64,000 nt of DNA, from positions 84,359-148,358 of the forward strand of contig NZ_OBMQ01000009.1 in NCBI RefSeq assembly GCF_900217795.1. The letters are read 5' to 3'. Positions 46,037-56,462 of this stretch are shown here, one piece after another. The translations under genes were made by a program, and so were the position numbers. Source of the DNA: Ureibacillus xyleni (GTDB lineage: Bacteria > Bacillota > Bacilli > Bacillales_A > Planococcaceae). Positions within the stretch are counted from its first letter, which is position 1. Every line of letters starts with the position of its first letter. The notes under the pieces are model-generated. The model was not told the origin of the DNA, searched no databases, and saw nothing but the letters and a program-made list of their open reading frames with translations.

Positions 46037-46077
46037 GCAAACTATTTGAAGTTACAAATTAATTGGCATAGGATTGA

Positions 46078-47076
<999 letters not shown>

Positions 47077-47130
47077 TAATAACCTTTTAATTATTCTGTA
47101 ACTTCGTTGCAACAATGTGCAAGTATAATA

Positions 47131-47204
47131 AGGGGTATAAAACTGTAACCCCCTTTTTTAACATAAAATTTGGTTGCCTCCATTTTGGAAGCAACCCTTT
47201 TTTG
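47131..47204 (+). terminator. Tandem terminators after trxB
   Basis: First: GGGGTA...TAACCCC followed by CTTTTTT (47132-47159). Second: GGTTGCCTCC - ATTTT - GGAAGCAACC followed by CTTTTTTG (47172-47204). The next 160 bp to yvcI hold no supported gene. Confidence 0.8.
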
Positions 47205-47370
47205 TGTCATGGAAACAAACATGGCTTTTCTATGCAGAAATCTTGGAGGACGAGTTAGCCTCGCAGCTTTCTTAGGCATGTCTAATATTTTGTAAACGTA
47301 TTATTTTGTAACGAAGTCATTCCAACAGTTATAATGAAATAAAAGGAGTAACCAATGATTTGAGGTGTAA

Positions 47371-47844
47371 ATGATGCAAAGGATCGCAAATTTGTTAGCA
47401 ATTCAAGACGGAAAAGTACTACTACTAAAAAAGCCGAGAAGAGGTTGGTATGTTGCTCCGGGTGGAAAGATGGAAAGCGGAGAATCAATTTATGAGTCCG
47501 CTACTCGAGAATTTTTTGAGGAGACAAATGTAACGCCAAAGAATGTACATTTAAAAGGTGTCTATACAATGGTCATTAAAGATGGTGATGAAAAAGTTGA
47601 CGAATGGATGCTATTTACTTTTGTGGCCCATGGAATAGAAGGAGAGCCTTTTACACAAACAAGAGAGGGTGTATTAGAATGGCATCCAATCGAAAGTATT
47701 CATAAACTACCAATGGCTGAAGGTGACCGTGTAAATTTACTTTATGCAGCATTAAATGAAGGAACACAATATGGTACTTTTGTTTATACAAAGGATTTTG
47801 AGCTTCTTGCACAGAAAATACAAAATTCAAATGAACTAAAATAG
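47371..47844 (+). CDS. yvcI: NUDIX hydrolase YvcI
   Basis: 157 aa. Complete Nudix box [20 protein letters not shown] followed by ET. The rest resembles the MutT/8-oxo-dGTP-type group but the substrate is not known. GAGGTG precedes the ATG. First of the yvcI-rapZ-yvcK-whiA-crh cluster, as in B. subtilis. Confidence 0.92.
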   Translation: MMQRIANLLAIQDGKVLLLKKPRRGWYVAPGGKMESGESIYESATREFFEETNVTPKNVHLKGVYTMVIKDGDEKVDEWMLFTFVAHGIEGEPFTQTREGVLEWHPIESIHKLPMAEGDRVNLLYAALNEGTQYGTFVYTKDFELLAQKIQNSNELK

Positions 47845-47858
47845 AGGAGATGATCATC

Positions 47859-48743
47859 ATGGGTAATAGTCATAGCTATACACATGAGGTAGTCATTATT
47901 ACAGGAATGTCAGGAGCAGGAAAAACTGTAGCGGTTCAGAGCTTTGAGGATTTAGGCTATTATTGTATTGATAATTTACCCCCTGAATTATTAACAACAT
48001 TTTTAGCTTTAATGAAAGAATCCGAAAGACACATTACTCGCATTGCTGCAGTAATGGATATGCGCGGTGGGGAGTTTTTTGATTCATTAATTGATGCCCT
48101 AGATTTATTAGAGAAGGAAGCATATGTCCATACCCGTGTTCTATTTTTAGATTCAGATAATGAAACGTTAGTAAGAAGATATAAGGAAACCCGAAGATCA
48201 CACCCTCTAGCACCAACAGGATTACCACTTGAAGGAATTCAAAAAGAACGAGAATTGCTCGCTGAATTAAAAGGTCGAGCAAAGTTTGTATATAACACTT
48301 CTCAAATGAAACCAAGAGAGTTAAGGGAACGAATTGGTAAAGAGTTCTCCAACTCAGGTAGTCCGAAATTTTCAATTAATGTTATGTCTTTCGGATATAA
48401 AAACGGAATACCGATTGATGCAGATTTAGTCTTTGATGTTCGTTTTTTAACGAACCCATATTATGTTGAGGAATTACGTCATAAAACAGGGTTGCAAACA
48501 GAGGTATCTTCGTATGTTTTAGCTTCTGAAGAAACGCAGGAACTTATTGGAAAACTAACTGATTTATTTAAATTTATGATTCCACAGTATATCAATGAAG
48601 GGAAATCTCAATTGGTCATCGCCTTTGGTTGCACGGGAGGACAGCATCGATCTGTTACATTAGCGGAACATTTTGGTGAACTTCTAAGTAATAACTACCA
48701 AACAGCTATTACTCACCGTGATATCAATCGTAGAAAGGATTGA
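47859..48743 (+). CDS. rapZ: RapZ-family RNase adapter / nucleotide-binding protein YvcJ
   Basis: 294 aa. Walker [21 protein letters not shown] near residue 11, then [10 protein letters not shown], and the C-terminal domain [10 protein letters not shown] near 254. Binds and hydrolyses ATP/GTP. The E. coli homologue controls glmS through small RNA; B. subtilis YvcJ affects competence. ATG 47859 has AGAGGAG 9 nt upstream. Confidence 0.94.
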   Translation: MGNSHSYTHEVVIITGMSGAGKTVAVQSFEDLGYYCIDNLPPELLTTFLALMKESERHITRIAAVMDMRGGEFFDSLIDALDLLEKEAYVHTRVLFLDSDNETLVRRYKETRRSHPLAPTGLPLEGIQKERELLAELKGRAKFVYNTSQMKPRELRERIGKEFSNSGSPKFSINVMSFGYKNGIPIDADLVFDVRFLTNPYYVEELRHKTGLQTEVSSYVLASEETQELIGKLTDLFKFMIPQYINEGKSQLVIAFGCTGGQHRSVTLAEHFGELLSNNYQTAITHRDINRRKD

Positions 48744-48747
48744 AGTA

Positions 48748-49713
48748 ATGAAGAAAAGAAAACAGAATATTGTAGTCATCGGGGGAGGTACAGGACTTTC
48801 TACAATGTTACGCGGATTAAAAAACTATCCGTTTAATATTACTGCAATTGTAACAGTTGCAGATGATGGAGGTTCATCTGGACGCCTTCGTGATGACTAC
48901 GATATTCCTCCACCTGGGGACATAAGAAATGTGATTGCAGCACTATCTGATACTGAACCACTTGTTGAACAGATGTTTCAGTATCGTTTTTCACAGTCTG
49001 TTGATCTAGGTGGACATTCCTTAGGTAATTTAATGCTTACTGCTTTAACAGATATTACGGGAGATTTTAGCCATGCAATCGCAGAAATGAGTAAGGTATT
49101 AAAAGTTCACGGAAAAGTAATTCCTGCAGCCAATAAAAAAATTACGTTGCATGCAGAGTTAGTGGACGGAACGATCATTGAAGGTGAATCGAAAATTCCT
49201 AGCTCCCCTTCGCCAATAAAACGGGTATATTTAGTTCCTAACAATGTGAAACCACTACCTGAAGCAATCCGTGCTATTGAAAATGCAGATTTTATTTTAG
49301 TTGGTCCTGGTAGTTTGTATACAAGTATTATTCCGAATCTACTTGTAAAAGAAATTGGGAAGGCACTCATCCATGCTAAAGCAAAACGAATCTACATTTG
49401 CAACCTAATGACACAAAAAGGCGAAACAATTCACTACCGAGCAACAGATCATGTGCAGGCAATATATGACCATGTTGGGATGCCTTGTTTAGACGCCATT
49501 TTAGTGAATAATATTGAACTACCAATCCCTATAAAAGAAAACTATAAAGAAGAAAATGCAGAACCGGTAAAATTTGATATTGAGAAATTAAAGAATATGG
49601 GGCTTGAAGTAATTCAAAAGGAAATTGCAACGATTCATACAGGAGTAGTGCGACATGAAGCAGGAAAAATTGCAAAATGGCTTTACGACTATGCATCCAA
49701 TGTTAAAAGTTAA
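48748..49713 (+). CDS. yvcK: Gluconeogenesis/cell-wall factor YvcK (GlmR)
   Basis: 321 aa of the CofD-like/UPF0052 family: GGGTGLSTMLRGLKNYPFNI near residue 11, VADDGGSSGRLRDDYDIPPP, GGHSLGNLMLTAL. Binds UDP-GlcNAc and is needed for normal cell shape on gluconeogenic carbon. ATG 48748 with AAAGGA upstream, 4 nt after rapZ. Confidence 0.94.
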   Translation: MKKRKQNIVVIGGGTGLSTMLRGLKNYPFNITAIVTVADDGGSSGRLRDDYDIPPPGDIRNVIAALSDTEPLVEQMFQYRFSQSVDLGGHSLGNLMLTALTDITGDFSHAIAEMSKVLKVHGKVIPAANKKITLHAELVDGTIIEGESKIPSSPSPIKRVYLVPNNVKPLPEAIRAIENADFILVGPGSLYTSIIPNLLVKEIGKALIHAKAKRIYICNLMTQKGETIHYRATDHVQAIYDHVGMPCLDAILVNNIELPIPIKENYKEENAEPVKFDIEKLKNMGLEVIQKEIATIHTGVVRHEAGKIAKWLYDYASNVKS

Positions 49714-49779
49714 CAAAGACCTGTACACGATTATTTGATATGATAATATTCGTCATACATATTGAAAGGGGGGGAAGAG

Positions 49780-50724
49780 ATGTCATTTGCTTCCGAAACA
49801 AAAAAAGAATTAACACAAGTTGAAGCTGATGATGCCTGTTTAAAATCTGAAGTTTCTGCTCTCATTCGAATGAATGGTACATTATCATTTACTAATCGAC
49901 AACTAAGTTTAGACGTTCAGACGGAAAATGCTGCGATTGCTAGACGTTTATATACAATTGTAAAAAAGCTATATCCTTATAATGTAGAGCTATTAGTTCG
50001 AAAAAAGATGCGTTTAAAGAAAAATAATGTGTACATTTGCCGTATTCGCGAAGGTGCTCGTGAAATACTATCAGATTTAGATATATTATCAGTAGACTAT
50101 CAATTAAACCATGCATTATCAAATTCAATTTTAGGAAGTAGAAATCAAAAACGTGCCTATTTGCGTGGTGCTTTTTTAGCAGGTGGCTCTGTTAACAACC
50201 CTGAAACATCATCATATCATTTAGAAATCTACTCTTTATATAAAGAGCATGGTGAAGCCCTAGCTGACTTAATGAATCAATTTAATTTAAATGCCAAGAC
50301 AATCGAGCGAAAAAAAGGATTTGTAACCTATTTAAAGGAAGCGGAAAAAATTTCTGATTTTTTAGGAATTGTCGGTGCCACAACAGCAATGTTAAAGTTT
50401 GAAGATGTTCGCATTGTCCGTGATATGCGAAATAGCGTGAATCGTATTGTTAACTGTGAAACAGCAAACTTGAACAAAACGATCGGTGCAGCAATACGGC
50501 AAGTTGAAAATATTCGATTTATCGATAATGCCATTGGTCTAGATCAACTCCCAGAAAAACTTCGGGAAATTGCAAGACTACGTGTTGAATATCAAGACGT
50601 GACATTAAAAGAACTTGGTGAAATGGTTTCAACCGGTACAGTAAGTAAATCAGGTGTAAATCATCGTTTAAGAAAAATTGATGAAATAGCAGAAGCACTA
50701 AGACGTGGGGAAATGATAAAATAA
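49780..50724 (+). CDS. whiA: DNA-binding protein WhiA
   Basis: 314 aa. N-terminal LAGLIDADG-like domain ([20 protein letters not shown] near 126) and C-terminal helix-turn-helix ([20 protein letters not shown]). Sporulation regulator in actinomycetes; in Firmicutes it influences division and chromosome segregation. ATG 49780 with GGGGGG upstream. Confidence 0.95.
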   Translation: MSFASETKKELTQVEADDACLKSEVSALIRMNGTLSFTNRQLSLDVQTENAAIARRLYTIVKKLYPYNVELLVRKKMRLKKNNVYICRIREGAREILSDLDILSVDYQLNHALSNSILGSRNQKRAYLRGAFLAGGSVNNPETSSYHLEIYSLYKEHGEALADLMNQFNLNAKTIERKKGFVTYLKEAEKISDFLGIVGATTAMLKFEDVRIVRDMRNSVNRIVNCETANLNKTIGAAIRQVENIRFIDNAIGLDQLPEKLREIARLRVEYQDVTLKELGEMVSTGTVSKSGVNHRLRKIDEIAEALRRGEMIK

Positions 50725-50821
50725 TATATTTAAAATTGTAGGAATCTAACATTGTTCTTTTCATACAATTTAGATAAGATTAAATTATACAGATGATCGG
50801 TATGAAAGGGAGTATCGCAAA

Positions 50822-51079
50822 ATGGTTGAAACCACTGTGGAAGTAAAATTAAAAACAGGATTACAGGCACGTCAAGCCGCCTTATTTGTTCAAGAAGCAA
50901 ATCGCTATAAATCAGAAGTGTATTTACAAAAAGAAGAGAAAAAAGTAAATGCAAAATCCATTATGGGTATTATGAGTTTAGCTATTGCTAGAGGTACAGC
51001 AGTTACGTTAATTGCTGACGGTAAAGATGAGACCGAAGCTATAAAAGGGTTAGCTACACTTATTGAAAAAGAAGAATAA
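50822..51079 (+). CDS. crh: Catabolite repression HPr-like protein Crh
   Basis: 85 aa. The HPr fold has Gln in place of the His15 phospho-acceptor (GLQARQAALF), while the Ser46 region is kept (NAKSIMGIMSLA). This is the defining Crh pattern: no PTS transfer, only HprK-dependent Ser46 phosphorylation, then CcpA co-activation. AAAGGGAG precedes the ATG. Confidence 0.96.
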   Translation: MVETTVEVKLKTGLQARQAALFVQEANRYKSEVYLQKEEKKVNAKSIMGIMSLAIARGTAVTLIADGKDETEAIKGLATLIEKEE

Positions 51080-51091
51080 GTATGTCATATT

Positions 51092-51106
51092 TTGAAAACG
51101 CTCGCA
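51092..51106 (+). promoter_or_regulatory. Perfect match to the CcpA cre consensus just after crh
   Basis: TTGAAAACGCTCGCA fits WTGNAANCGNWNNCW at every position. It lies 13 nt after the crh stop codon, with no downstream gene on this strand, so its target is unclear. Confidence 0.5.
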
Positions 51107-51107
51107 T

Positions 51108-51141
51108 TGTTTGACCGTCTCATACGGGATTTGAGACGGTC
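51108..51141 (+). terminator. Hairpin opening the crh-clpP repeat region
   Basis: GTTTGACCGTCTC - 10-nt loop - GAGACGGTCAAAC. There is no T-run, so it may be an RNA-end stabiliser rather than a terminator. The right arm is the first part of each 152-bp repeat. Confidence 0.6.
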
Positions 51142-51521
51142 AAACTACTACATCGAAAGCCTGCGACAGATGTAAAAAGGTGGTGTCTCACCGTGATAGA
51201 GACACCACCTTTTCTGCGCCGAAAGCTTGCGACAGGCGCATAGTTATAAGAAAAGACCATACCAAATATTCTTAAGTAATAGTTGAGACGGTCAAACTAC
51301 TACATCGAAAGCCTGCGACAGATGTAAAAAGGTGGTGTCTCACCGTGATAGAGACACCACCTTTTCTGCGCCGAAAGCTTGCGACAGGCGCATAGTTATA
51401 AGAAAAGACCATACCAAATATTCTTAAAATAATAGTTAAGACGGTCAAACTACTACATCGAAAGCCTGCGACAGATGTAAAAAGGTGGTGTCTCACCGTG
51501 ATAGAGACACCACCTTTTTTT
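51135..51521. repeat. Tandem repeat of 152/153 bp, 2.6 copies, with nested hairpins
   Basis: Copies start with GACGGTCAAACTACTACATC at 51135, 51287 and 51440; the third stops within the unit. Copies 1 and 2 differ only in the last 15 bp or so. Each full unit holds three hairpins: ACATC/GATGT, GGTGGTGTCTC/GAGACACCACC with flanking A and T runs (a terminator), and TGCGCC/GGCGCA. No protein reading is plausible. Confidence 0.92.
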
Positions 51522-51525
51522 CGTG

Positions 51526-51569
51526 TTAAAAAAATTGGTGAAGGGAGTTTTCCATTTCCTTCACCAATT
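51526..51569 (-). terminator. clpP terminator
   Basis: On the - strand, AATTGGTGAAGG...CCTTCACCAATT is followed by TTTTTTTAAC. Downstream of it on this strand come the repeat terminators. Confidence 0.9.
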
Positions 51570-51581
51570 AATATTATGAAA

Positions 51582-52175
51582 TTACGCTTTATCAGAGCTG
51601 CGTGAAATAATATGGTCAATTAATCCATATTCTTTTGCATGTTCTGCTGTCATGAAATTGTCACGGTCTGTATCTTGTGCAATTTTTTCTAATGGTTGAC
51701 CTGTACGCTCAGATAAAATTGTATTTAATTTGTCGCGTAAGAATAAAATGCGTTTAGCTGCAATCTCAATTTCTGTTGCTTGACCTTGAGCTCCCCCTAG
51801 AGGTTGGTGAATCATTACTTCAGCATTCGGTAAAGCAAAACGTTTACCCGGTTCACCTGCAGCAAGTAAAAATGCCCCCATAGATGCCGCCATACCGATA
51901 CAGATTGTAGAAACTTGTGGCTTGATATATTGCATCGTATCAAAAATGGCCATACCTGCTGTGATAGAACCGCCTGGTGAATTAATATATAATGAGATAT
52001 CTTTATCTGGATCTTCTGCTGCTAGGAAAAGTAATTGTGCAACGATTGAGTTTGCAACATTATCGTCAATTGCACTACCTAATAAAATGATACGATCTTT
52101 TAAAAGTCTTGAGTAAATGTCGTATGCACGTTCACCGCGGTTTGTTTGTTCAATAACTGTAGGAATTAAATTCAT
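51582..52175 (-). CDS. clpP: ATP-dependent Clp protease proteolytic subunit
   Basis: 197 aa. Catalytic Ser in [14 protein letters not shown] near residue 98, His in [15 protein letters not shown] near 123, and Asp in [18 protein letters not shown] near 172. Forms the 14-mer used with ClpC, ClpX and ClpE. AAGGAGGA precedes the ATG. Convergent with crh. Expression is probably under CtsR. Confidence 0.98.
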   Translation of the reverse strand: MNLIPTVIEQTNRGERAYDIYSRLLKDRIILLGSAIDDNVANSIVAQLLFLAAEDPDKDISLYINSPGGSITAGMAIFDTMQYIKPQVSTICIGMAASMGAFLLAAGEPGKRFALPNAEVMIHQPLGGAQGQATEIEIAAKRILFLRDKLNTILSERTGQPLEKIAQDTDRDNFMTAEHAKEYGLIDHIISRSSDKA

Positions 52176-52244
52176 TGTAAAATCCTCCTTAATAAAGGTG
52201 TTTTATTAATTTGCTACGTGCTGATATGTATCAGCTGTAACAAT

Positions 52245-52275
52245 ATCATACACAGAATAGTCAAGAAAGGTCAAA
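52245..52275 (-). promoter_or_regulatory. clpP promoter with overlapping CtsR operator
   Basis: AGTCAAGAAAGGTCAAA (52259-52275, + strand) fits the CtsR heptad pair (A/G)GTCAAA-N3-(A/G)GTCAAA with one change. On the - strand the same bases supply a -35 box TTGACC (52269-52274), followed by 18 nt and TATGAT (52245-52250). Confidence 0.82.
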
Positions 52276-52483
52276 TATAAACTCCATTATTTTAATTGTT
52301 TTCAATATAAAGAGATGGTCACATTAACTTAAACAAATAAAAGTTGATTTCTTTAACTTTATAGTTGAATTGTGGAGTAGTTGTTTGTATAATAGAAAAG
52401 TCGTAATTTGAGATTTATGGTTTAGACCTTCGTAAGCATTAAATGTTTCTTTAGCGGTTCGGGTAAATTTTACTTTATTAATT
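52276..52483. other. Region between the clpP promoter and tRNA-Arg
   Basis: AT-rich, no supported gene. It should contain the tRNA promoter; the segment TTGTTTGTATAATAG near 52381 supplies a TATAAT-like -10, but no clear -35 was found. Confidence 0.4.
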
Positions 52484-52558
52484 GTCCTCGTGGTGTAATG
52501 GATAACACTGAAGATTCCGGTTCTTCCGCTGGGGGTTCGATTCCCTCCGAGGGCGCCA
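52484..52558 (+). tRNA. tRNA-Arg (anticodon CCG)
   Basis: 75 nt with encoded CCA. Acceptor GTCCTCG pairs with CGAGGGC; D stem GTGT/ACAC; anticodon stem GAAGA/TCTTC around TTCCGGT, giving CCG (reads CGG); T arm GGGGG-TTCGATT-CCCTC. A tRNA-Arg also lies beside clpP in B. subtilis. Confidence 0.97.
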
Positions 52559-53035
52559 TTTTACTGTTTCAAAATATATATTATAATAGCAAACCTTTTA
52601 TGATTTTATTAGTTTAGCAGCCTGGTAAAATATAAAAGGGAATGAAAAATAAAGGATAAAATGTATTACTGTACCAATTCATTTTATCCTTAATTCATTC
52701 ATGTTAAACAATTTTTTCCTAAAATTTTTCAAATAATATATTCACATAGATAGAACAATCGTATTTTTATACGGTTGTTTTTTTATTTATGTAATTTTTT
52801 TGTATTTCAAGAGAATTTTGAAGATAGGAAATTTTTTCAAAATAAAGTTTGTGAGCTCGAATAAGTTTAAATTTTAGCATCTAAGTAAGATTTATTTAAC
52901 TTTATTAAAATATTAGTTCATATTTTTCGAAAATTTGTTGTTGTATAATAATTTTGAAGTTTATATAATTGGTATATATATTACTAGGTTTAAAACTAAG
53001 AATATTGCACTATTACAAATTAGGGGGATCATACA
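52559..53035. other. 477-bp intergenic region with an inverted repeat and an orphan terminator
   Basis: Holds AAGGATAAAATG / CATTTTATCCTT (52652-52691, 16-nt loop) and a good terminator AACAATCGTAT - TTTT - ATACGGTTGTT with TTTTTT (52754-52788). No open frame with a ribosome site. The rest is AT-rich and should contain the promoter of the ABC transporter operon. Confidence 0.6.
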
Positions 53036-53842
53036 ATGTTTAAGAAAAAAGGAATGTTCAAATTAGGAATGCTACTAACAGCATCCTCGCTTATGTTAGC
53101 TGCATGTGGTACAAGTGAGTCTGATACAAAAGTATCAACGAGTGGTGATGCTGGTGAAGGAGAAAAAATTACGAAAATCGTAGCAGGTACTGAAGCTACT
53201 TTTGCTCCTTTCGAATATATGAACGATAAAGGAGAAGTTGTTGGTTTAGATGTAGATATTTTAAATGCAATGACAGAAGAACTTGGAATTGAATACGAAA
53301 TCCGCAATGTTGGTTGGGAACCAGTATTCCAACAAGTTCAAAATGGGGAGCTAGATTTTGGAGCTTCAGGTATTACAATTACAGAAGAACGTAAAGAAAC
53401 ATTCGATTTTACTGAGCCGTATCACGAAGCAACACAAGTTCTTGTAGTAAAAGAAGACTCATCAGTTACTTCAGCTGAAGATGTAAAAGGTAAAAAAGTA
53501 TCAGTTCAAATTAACTCAACTGGTCACGTTGCTGCAAAAGACTTACTAGGCGAAACGAACCCGGACATTATGGCATATGAAAATTTACCAATTGCCATTC
53601 AAGAAGTAATTAACGGTACAGCAGAAGCTGCTATTGGTGATAACGCAGTAGTATTCGAGTATTTAAAAAATAACCCGGATGCAAAACTTAAAGTGATTGA
53701 AGATGATGCATTTGCTAAAGAATATTATGCATTCATGGTGAAAAAAGGGAACAAAGAAGTTTTAGATATATTAAATGAAGGTCTTCAAAAAATTAAAGAT
53801 AGTGGTAAATTAGCAGAAATTACAGGACAAGAACTAGAATAG
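53036..53842 (+). CDS. Amino-acid ABC transporter substrate-binding lipoprotein
   Basis: 268 aa. Lipobox MLAAC (Cys23), then the family 3 solute-binding fold (GTEATFAPFEYMNDKGEVVG, GASGITITEERKETFDFTEP, YYAFMVKKGNKEVLDILNEG). The substrate is a polar or basic amino acid or cystine; sequence alone does not decide. First gene of a three-gene importer operon; AGGGGGATC lies before the ATG. Confidence 0.92.
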   Translation: MFKKKGMFKLGMLLTASSLMLAACGTSESDTKVSTSGDAGEGEKITKIVAGTEATFAPFEYMNDKGEVVGLDVDILNAMTEELGIEYEIRNVGWEPVFQQVQNGELDFGASGITITEERKETFDFTEPYHEATQVLVVKEDSSVTSAEDVKGKKVSVQINSTGHVAAKDLLGETNPDIMAYENLPIAIQEVINGTAEAAIGDNAVVFEYLKNNPDAKLKVIEDDAFAKEYYAFMVKKGNKEVLDILNEGLQKIKDSGKLAEITGQELE

Positions 53843-53861
53843 AAAATTGGAGGTGTTTCAG

Positions 53862-54569
53862 ATGGACTTCTTAGAGTTACGCTGGGACATAATCTGGAAC
53901 TACCGTGAGCTCTTTTTACGTGGGATATGGGTAACAATCTTACTAACGATTTGTGGTTATGTAGGTGGTATTTTCCTTGGTGTTTTGATCGGATTAGGGG
54001 AAACATCAAAGAAAAAATGGATTTACTGGCCTTCAAAATTGTATGTAGACCTGTTTCGCGGAACTCCAATGTTGGTACAGATTTTAATTATTCATTTAGC
54101 GTTAATCCCAGCTATTTTTGGTCAATCATACGGGTTTATGGTTTCAGGTATTACTGCATTAATCTTAAACTGTGCTGCATATAACGCAGAGATTATCCGA
54201 GCTGGTATCCAATCGATCGATAAAGGGCAAATGGAAGCTGCTCGTTCACTAGGGTTAACGCATAGTCAAGCGATGCGCAAAATCATCTTACCACAAGCTT
54301 TCCGTCGTATGATTCCGCCGCTAGGAAATGAATTTATTGCATTGTTAAAAGATTCATCATTAGTAACAGTAATCGCTGCAAACGATATTTTATATGCGGC
54401 AAAGGTTGTAGCAGGTGCGTATAACCGTTTCTGGGAGCCATACTTAGTAGCTGCACTTTTATACTTAATTTTGACGTATTTAGTAACTAAAGTTGTTGCT
54501 TATGTCGAACGACGATTTAGTAATAGTTACAATCCGCGTAAGAAAAAAGAAGGGCGGGTTGAAGCATGA
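53862..54569 (+). CDS. Amino-acid ABC transporter permease
   Basis: 235 aa, five transmembrane helices, with the EAA loop [20 protein letters not shown] near residue 125. HisM/GlnP class; probably a homodimer since only one permease gene is present. ATG 53862 has GGAGGTG 6 nt upstream. Its end overlaps the ATPase by 4 nt. Confidence 0.94.
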   Translation: MDFLELRWDIIWNYRELFLRGIWVTILLTICGYVGGIFLGVLIGLGETSKKKWIYWPSKLYVDLFRGTPMLVQILIIHLALIPAIFGQSYGFMVSGITALILNCAAYNAEIIRAGIQSIDKGQMEAARSLGLTHSQAMRKIILPQAFRRMIPPLGNEFIALLKDSSLVTVIAANDILYAAKVVAGAYNRFWEPYLVAALLYLILTYLVTKVVAYVERRFSNSYNPRKKKEGRVEA

Positions 54570-55288
54570 TTAAAGTTGAAAATTTACACAAGTATTTTGA
54601 TAAGCTTGAGGTATTAAAAGGTATAGACTACGAAATTAAAGAAAAAGAAGTAGTTTGTGTGATAGGTCCATCTGGTTCAGGAAAAAGTACTTTTTTAAGA
54701 TGTATTAATCTTTTAGAAGAAATAACTGATGGCTCGATTTATATTGATGGGGTAAAAGTAAACGACCCTAAAACAGATATTAATGAGATTCGAACTGAAG
54801 TTGGGATGGTTTTCCAGCAGTTTAACTTATTCCCACATATGACGGTATTAGATAATATTACAATGGCTCCAATGCTTATTCGTAAAATGACAAAACCTGA
54901 TGCTGAGAAGTTAGCTCTGGAATTATTGGACAAAGTAGGATTACGTGTAAAAGCTGATAATTATCCACAGCAATTATCAGGTGGACAACAGCAACGTGTT
55001 GCAATTGCCCGTGCATTAGCCATGAAACCAAAAGTGATGCTGTTTGACGAACCAACTTCTGCACTAGATCCAGAGATGGTAAATGAAGTGTTAGATGTTA
55101 TGAAACAGCTAGCCCTTGAAGGAATGACAATGGTTGTTGTTACTCACGAAATGGGCTTTGCGCGAGAAGTTGCAGACCGTGTTGTGTTTATGGATGGCGG
55201 CTTCATCGTTGAACAGGGTGAGCCTGAACAATTATTCGGAAATCCACAAAACGAACGAACAAAAGCTTTTTTAGGGAAAGTTTTATAG
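54566..55288 (+). CDS. Amino-acid ABC transporter ATPase
   Basis: 240 aa. Walker [14 protein letters not shown] near residue 34, Q-loop [13 protein letters not shown], signature [20 protein letters not shown] near 135, Walker [16 protein letters not shown] and switch [16 protein letters not shown]. GlnQ class. Powers the importer encoded just upstream. Confidence 0.96.
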   Translation: MIKVENLHKYFDKLEVLKGIDYEIKEKEVVCVIGPSGSGKSTFLRCINLLEEITDGSIYIDGVKVNDPKTDINEIRTEVGMVFQQFNLFPHMTVLDNITMAPMLIRKMTKPDAEKLALELLDKVGLRVKADNYPQQLSGGQQQRVAIARALAMKPKVMLFDEPTSALDPEMVNEVLDVMKQLALEGMTMVVVTHEMGFAREVADRVVFMDGGFIVEQGEPEQLFGNPQNERTKAFLGKVL

Positions 55289-55296
55289 ACAATAGA

Positions 55297-55340
55297 AATC
55301 CATTTGATGGTTGTTATTGGCCATCAAATGGATTTTTAAA
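55297..55340 (+). terminator. Terminator of the amino-acid ABC operon
   Basis: AATCCATTTGATGG - 10-nt loop - CCATCAAATGGATT followed by TTTAAAT. Confidence 0.88.
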
Positions 55341-55342
55341 TG

Positions 55343-55377
55343 TATATTAAAAACCGAGCAATATTTTTGCCCGGTTT
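55343..55377 (-). terminator. Terminator of the CotF-like gene
   Basis: On the - strand, AAACCGGGC...GCTCGGTTT is followed by TTAATAT. Confidence 0.75.
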
Positions 55378-55389
55378 AAACATTACTAA

Positions 55390-56010
55390 TTAGTTCGGCA
55401 TATCTTTTGCTTTTTCTGCTTGGCCGTACATGTTTAGCATTGTTTGCATATCTTGTGGAGATAGTTGAGGGATTTGGTATAGACCTTGTTTGTTTTGCCA
55501 TAATGAAAGTTCATAAGCCATTTCAATACAGTTCGGAACTGAATCTTGTAAAACACGGCGCACTACAGGGTTCGTTGCTTCGAGTGCAGCCATTGTTTTA
55601 CCAGATGCACCTGTTTTATGACAGCTTAAAAGGAAACCAGAAATAATGCCGTCGTTAATTTCATTTGCAGATTGCATTGGTTTCTTTGGTTGACCCGGTG
55701 TTAAGCCGTATTTTGAATCATTGCCCATTTGCATTTTATAAGAACGAGTTGGATGACTTGGATCTTGTCCAGTTTTAAAACACTCTGCCGTAATGTTGTA
55801 CTCATCAAGCATAAATGCATATTGTCTATCCAAAATATTTAGAAGCTCTGGATCTTGAACATGGGGACGGAAAAAGATAAACGTATTCATTGCGCCAATT
55901 GCTGCGCTTAGTACCTCATGAACATCTAAAACTTCATGTGCACCGTGATTCATTGATAGAGGCATGTTTCCTTGCATTGCTTGAGATTCATTCATAAATT
56001 GGTTTTCCAT
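55390..56010 (-). CDS. CotF-family spore coat protein
   Basis: 206 aa. The coat-F domain covers most of the protein: LDVHEVLSAAIGAMNTFIFF, then LDRQYAFMLDEYNITAECFK, and DSVPNCIEMAYELSLWQNK near the C-terminus. Met/Asn/Gln-rich ends. Ferritin-like helical bundle without clear metal ligands. GGAGGAA precedes the ATG. Expected in the mother cell late in sporulation. Confidence 0.88.
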   Translation of the reverse strand: MENQFMNESQAMQGNMPLSMNHGAHEVLDVHEVLSAAIGAMNTFIFFRPHVQDPELLNILDRQYAFMLDEYNITAECFKTGQDPSHPTRSYKMQMGNDSKYGLTPGQPKKPMQSANEINDGIISGFLLSCHKTGASGKTMAALEATNPVVRRVLQDSVPNCIEMAYELSLWQNKQGLYQIPQLSPQDMQTMLNMYGQAEKAKDMPN

Positions 56011-56124
56011 TATTTATTCCTCCAAATTCAATAGTCGTACAAAAACGTACAAAATTAGTTTGTGTAAGTTTTATTTGATTATTCAATGGAAATTTGTCAT
56101 GCTAAAAAATAGGAGGAACATATT

Positions 56125-56355
56125 ATGAAAATTAAATTTTATAGTCGGCCAAACTGTTCATTATGTAATGACGGGTTATTGGTTTTAAAAATGGTGCAAG
56201 AAGATGTAGAATTCGACATTGAAATCATTAATATCGAAGACAATGAGGAAACCCATGAAAAATACATGCTAATGATCCCAGTTGTAGAAAAAGAGGGGAA
56301 AATAGTGCAATATGGAAATTTAGATTATGTCACATTACTCGAATCACTTCAATAA
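56125..56355 (+). CDS. Glutaredoxin-like (DUF836) small protein
   Basis: 76 aa, thioredoxin fold. Redox CxxC in YSRPNCSLCNDG near residues 11-14, and the cis-Pro in MLMIPVVE near 52. Single-domain glutaredoxin/DUF836 type. AGGAGGAAC lies before the ATG. Sits just upstream of cggR. Partner unknown. Confidence 0.88.
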   Translation: MKIKFYSRPNCSLCNDGLLVLKMVQEDVEFDIEIINIEDNEETHEKYMLMIPVVEKEGKIVQYGNLDYVTLLESLQ

Positions 56356-56406
56356 TATAAATAAAAGTTGTATAATTATGGTATCGGGTATTTTTTTACT
56401 TCACAT

Positions 56407-56441
56407 GGGACATTTTTAATATAATGGGGCAAAAAAGTCCC
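56407..56441 (+). promoter_or_regulatory. Candidate CggR operator with promoter -10
   Basis: GGGAC (56407-56411), then TATAAT (56420-56425), then GGGGC-AAAAAA-GTCCC (56426-56441). The B. subtilis CggR operator has two CGGGAC-N6-TGTC-like halves; this region keeps GGGAC/GTCCC elements around the -10 of the cggR promoter. The match is partial. Confidence 0.55.
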
Positions 56442-56462
56442 GGCAAAAAGAAGGTAATATAT

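Noticed and set aside
47209..47295. 28-codon frame (METNMAFLCRNLGG...) between trxB and yvcI
   Set aside because: No ribosome site; the ATG directly follows a terminator T-run. It could be a relic or part of a dispersed repeat, but nothing supports translation.
51272..51619. 115-codon open frame on the - strand running through the tandem repeats into clpP
   Set aside because: Most of it reads the repeat hairpins (the same peptide twice). It overlaps clpP in another frame and has no ribosome site.
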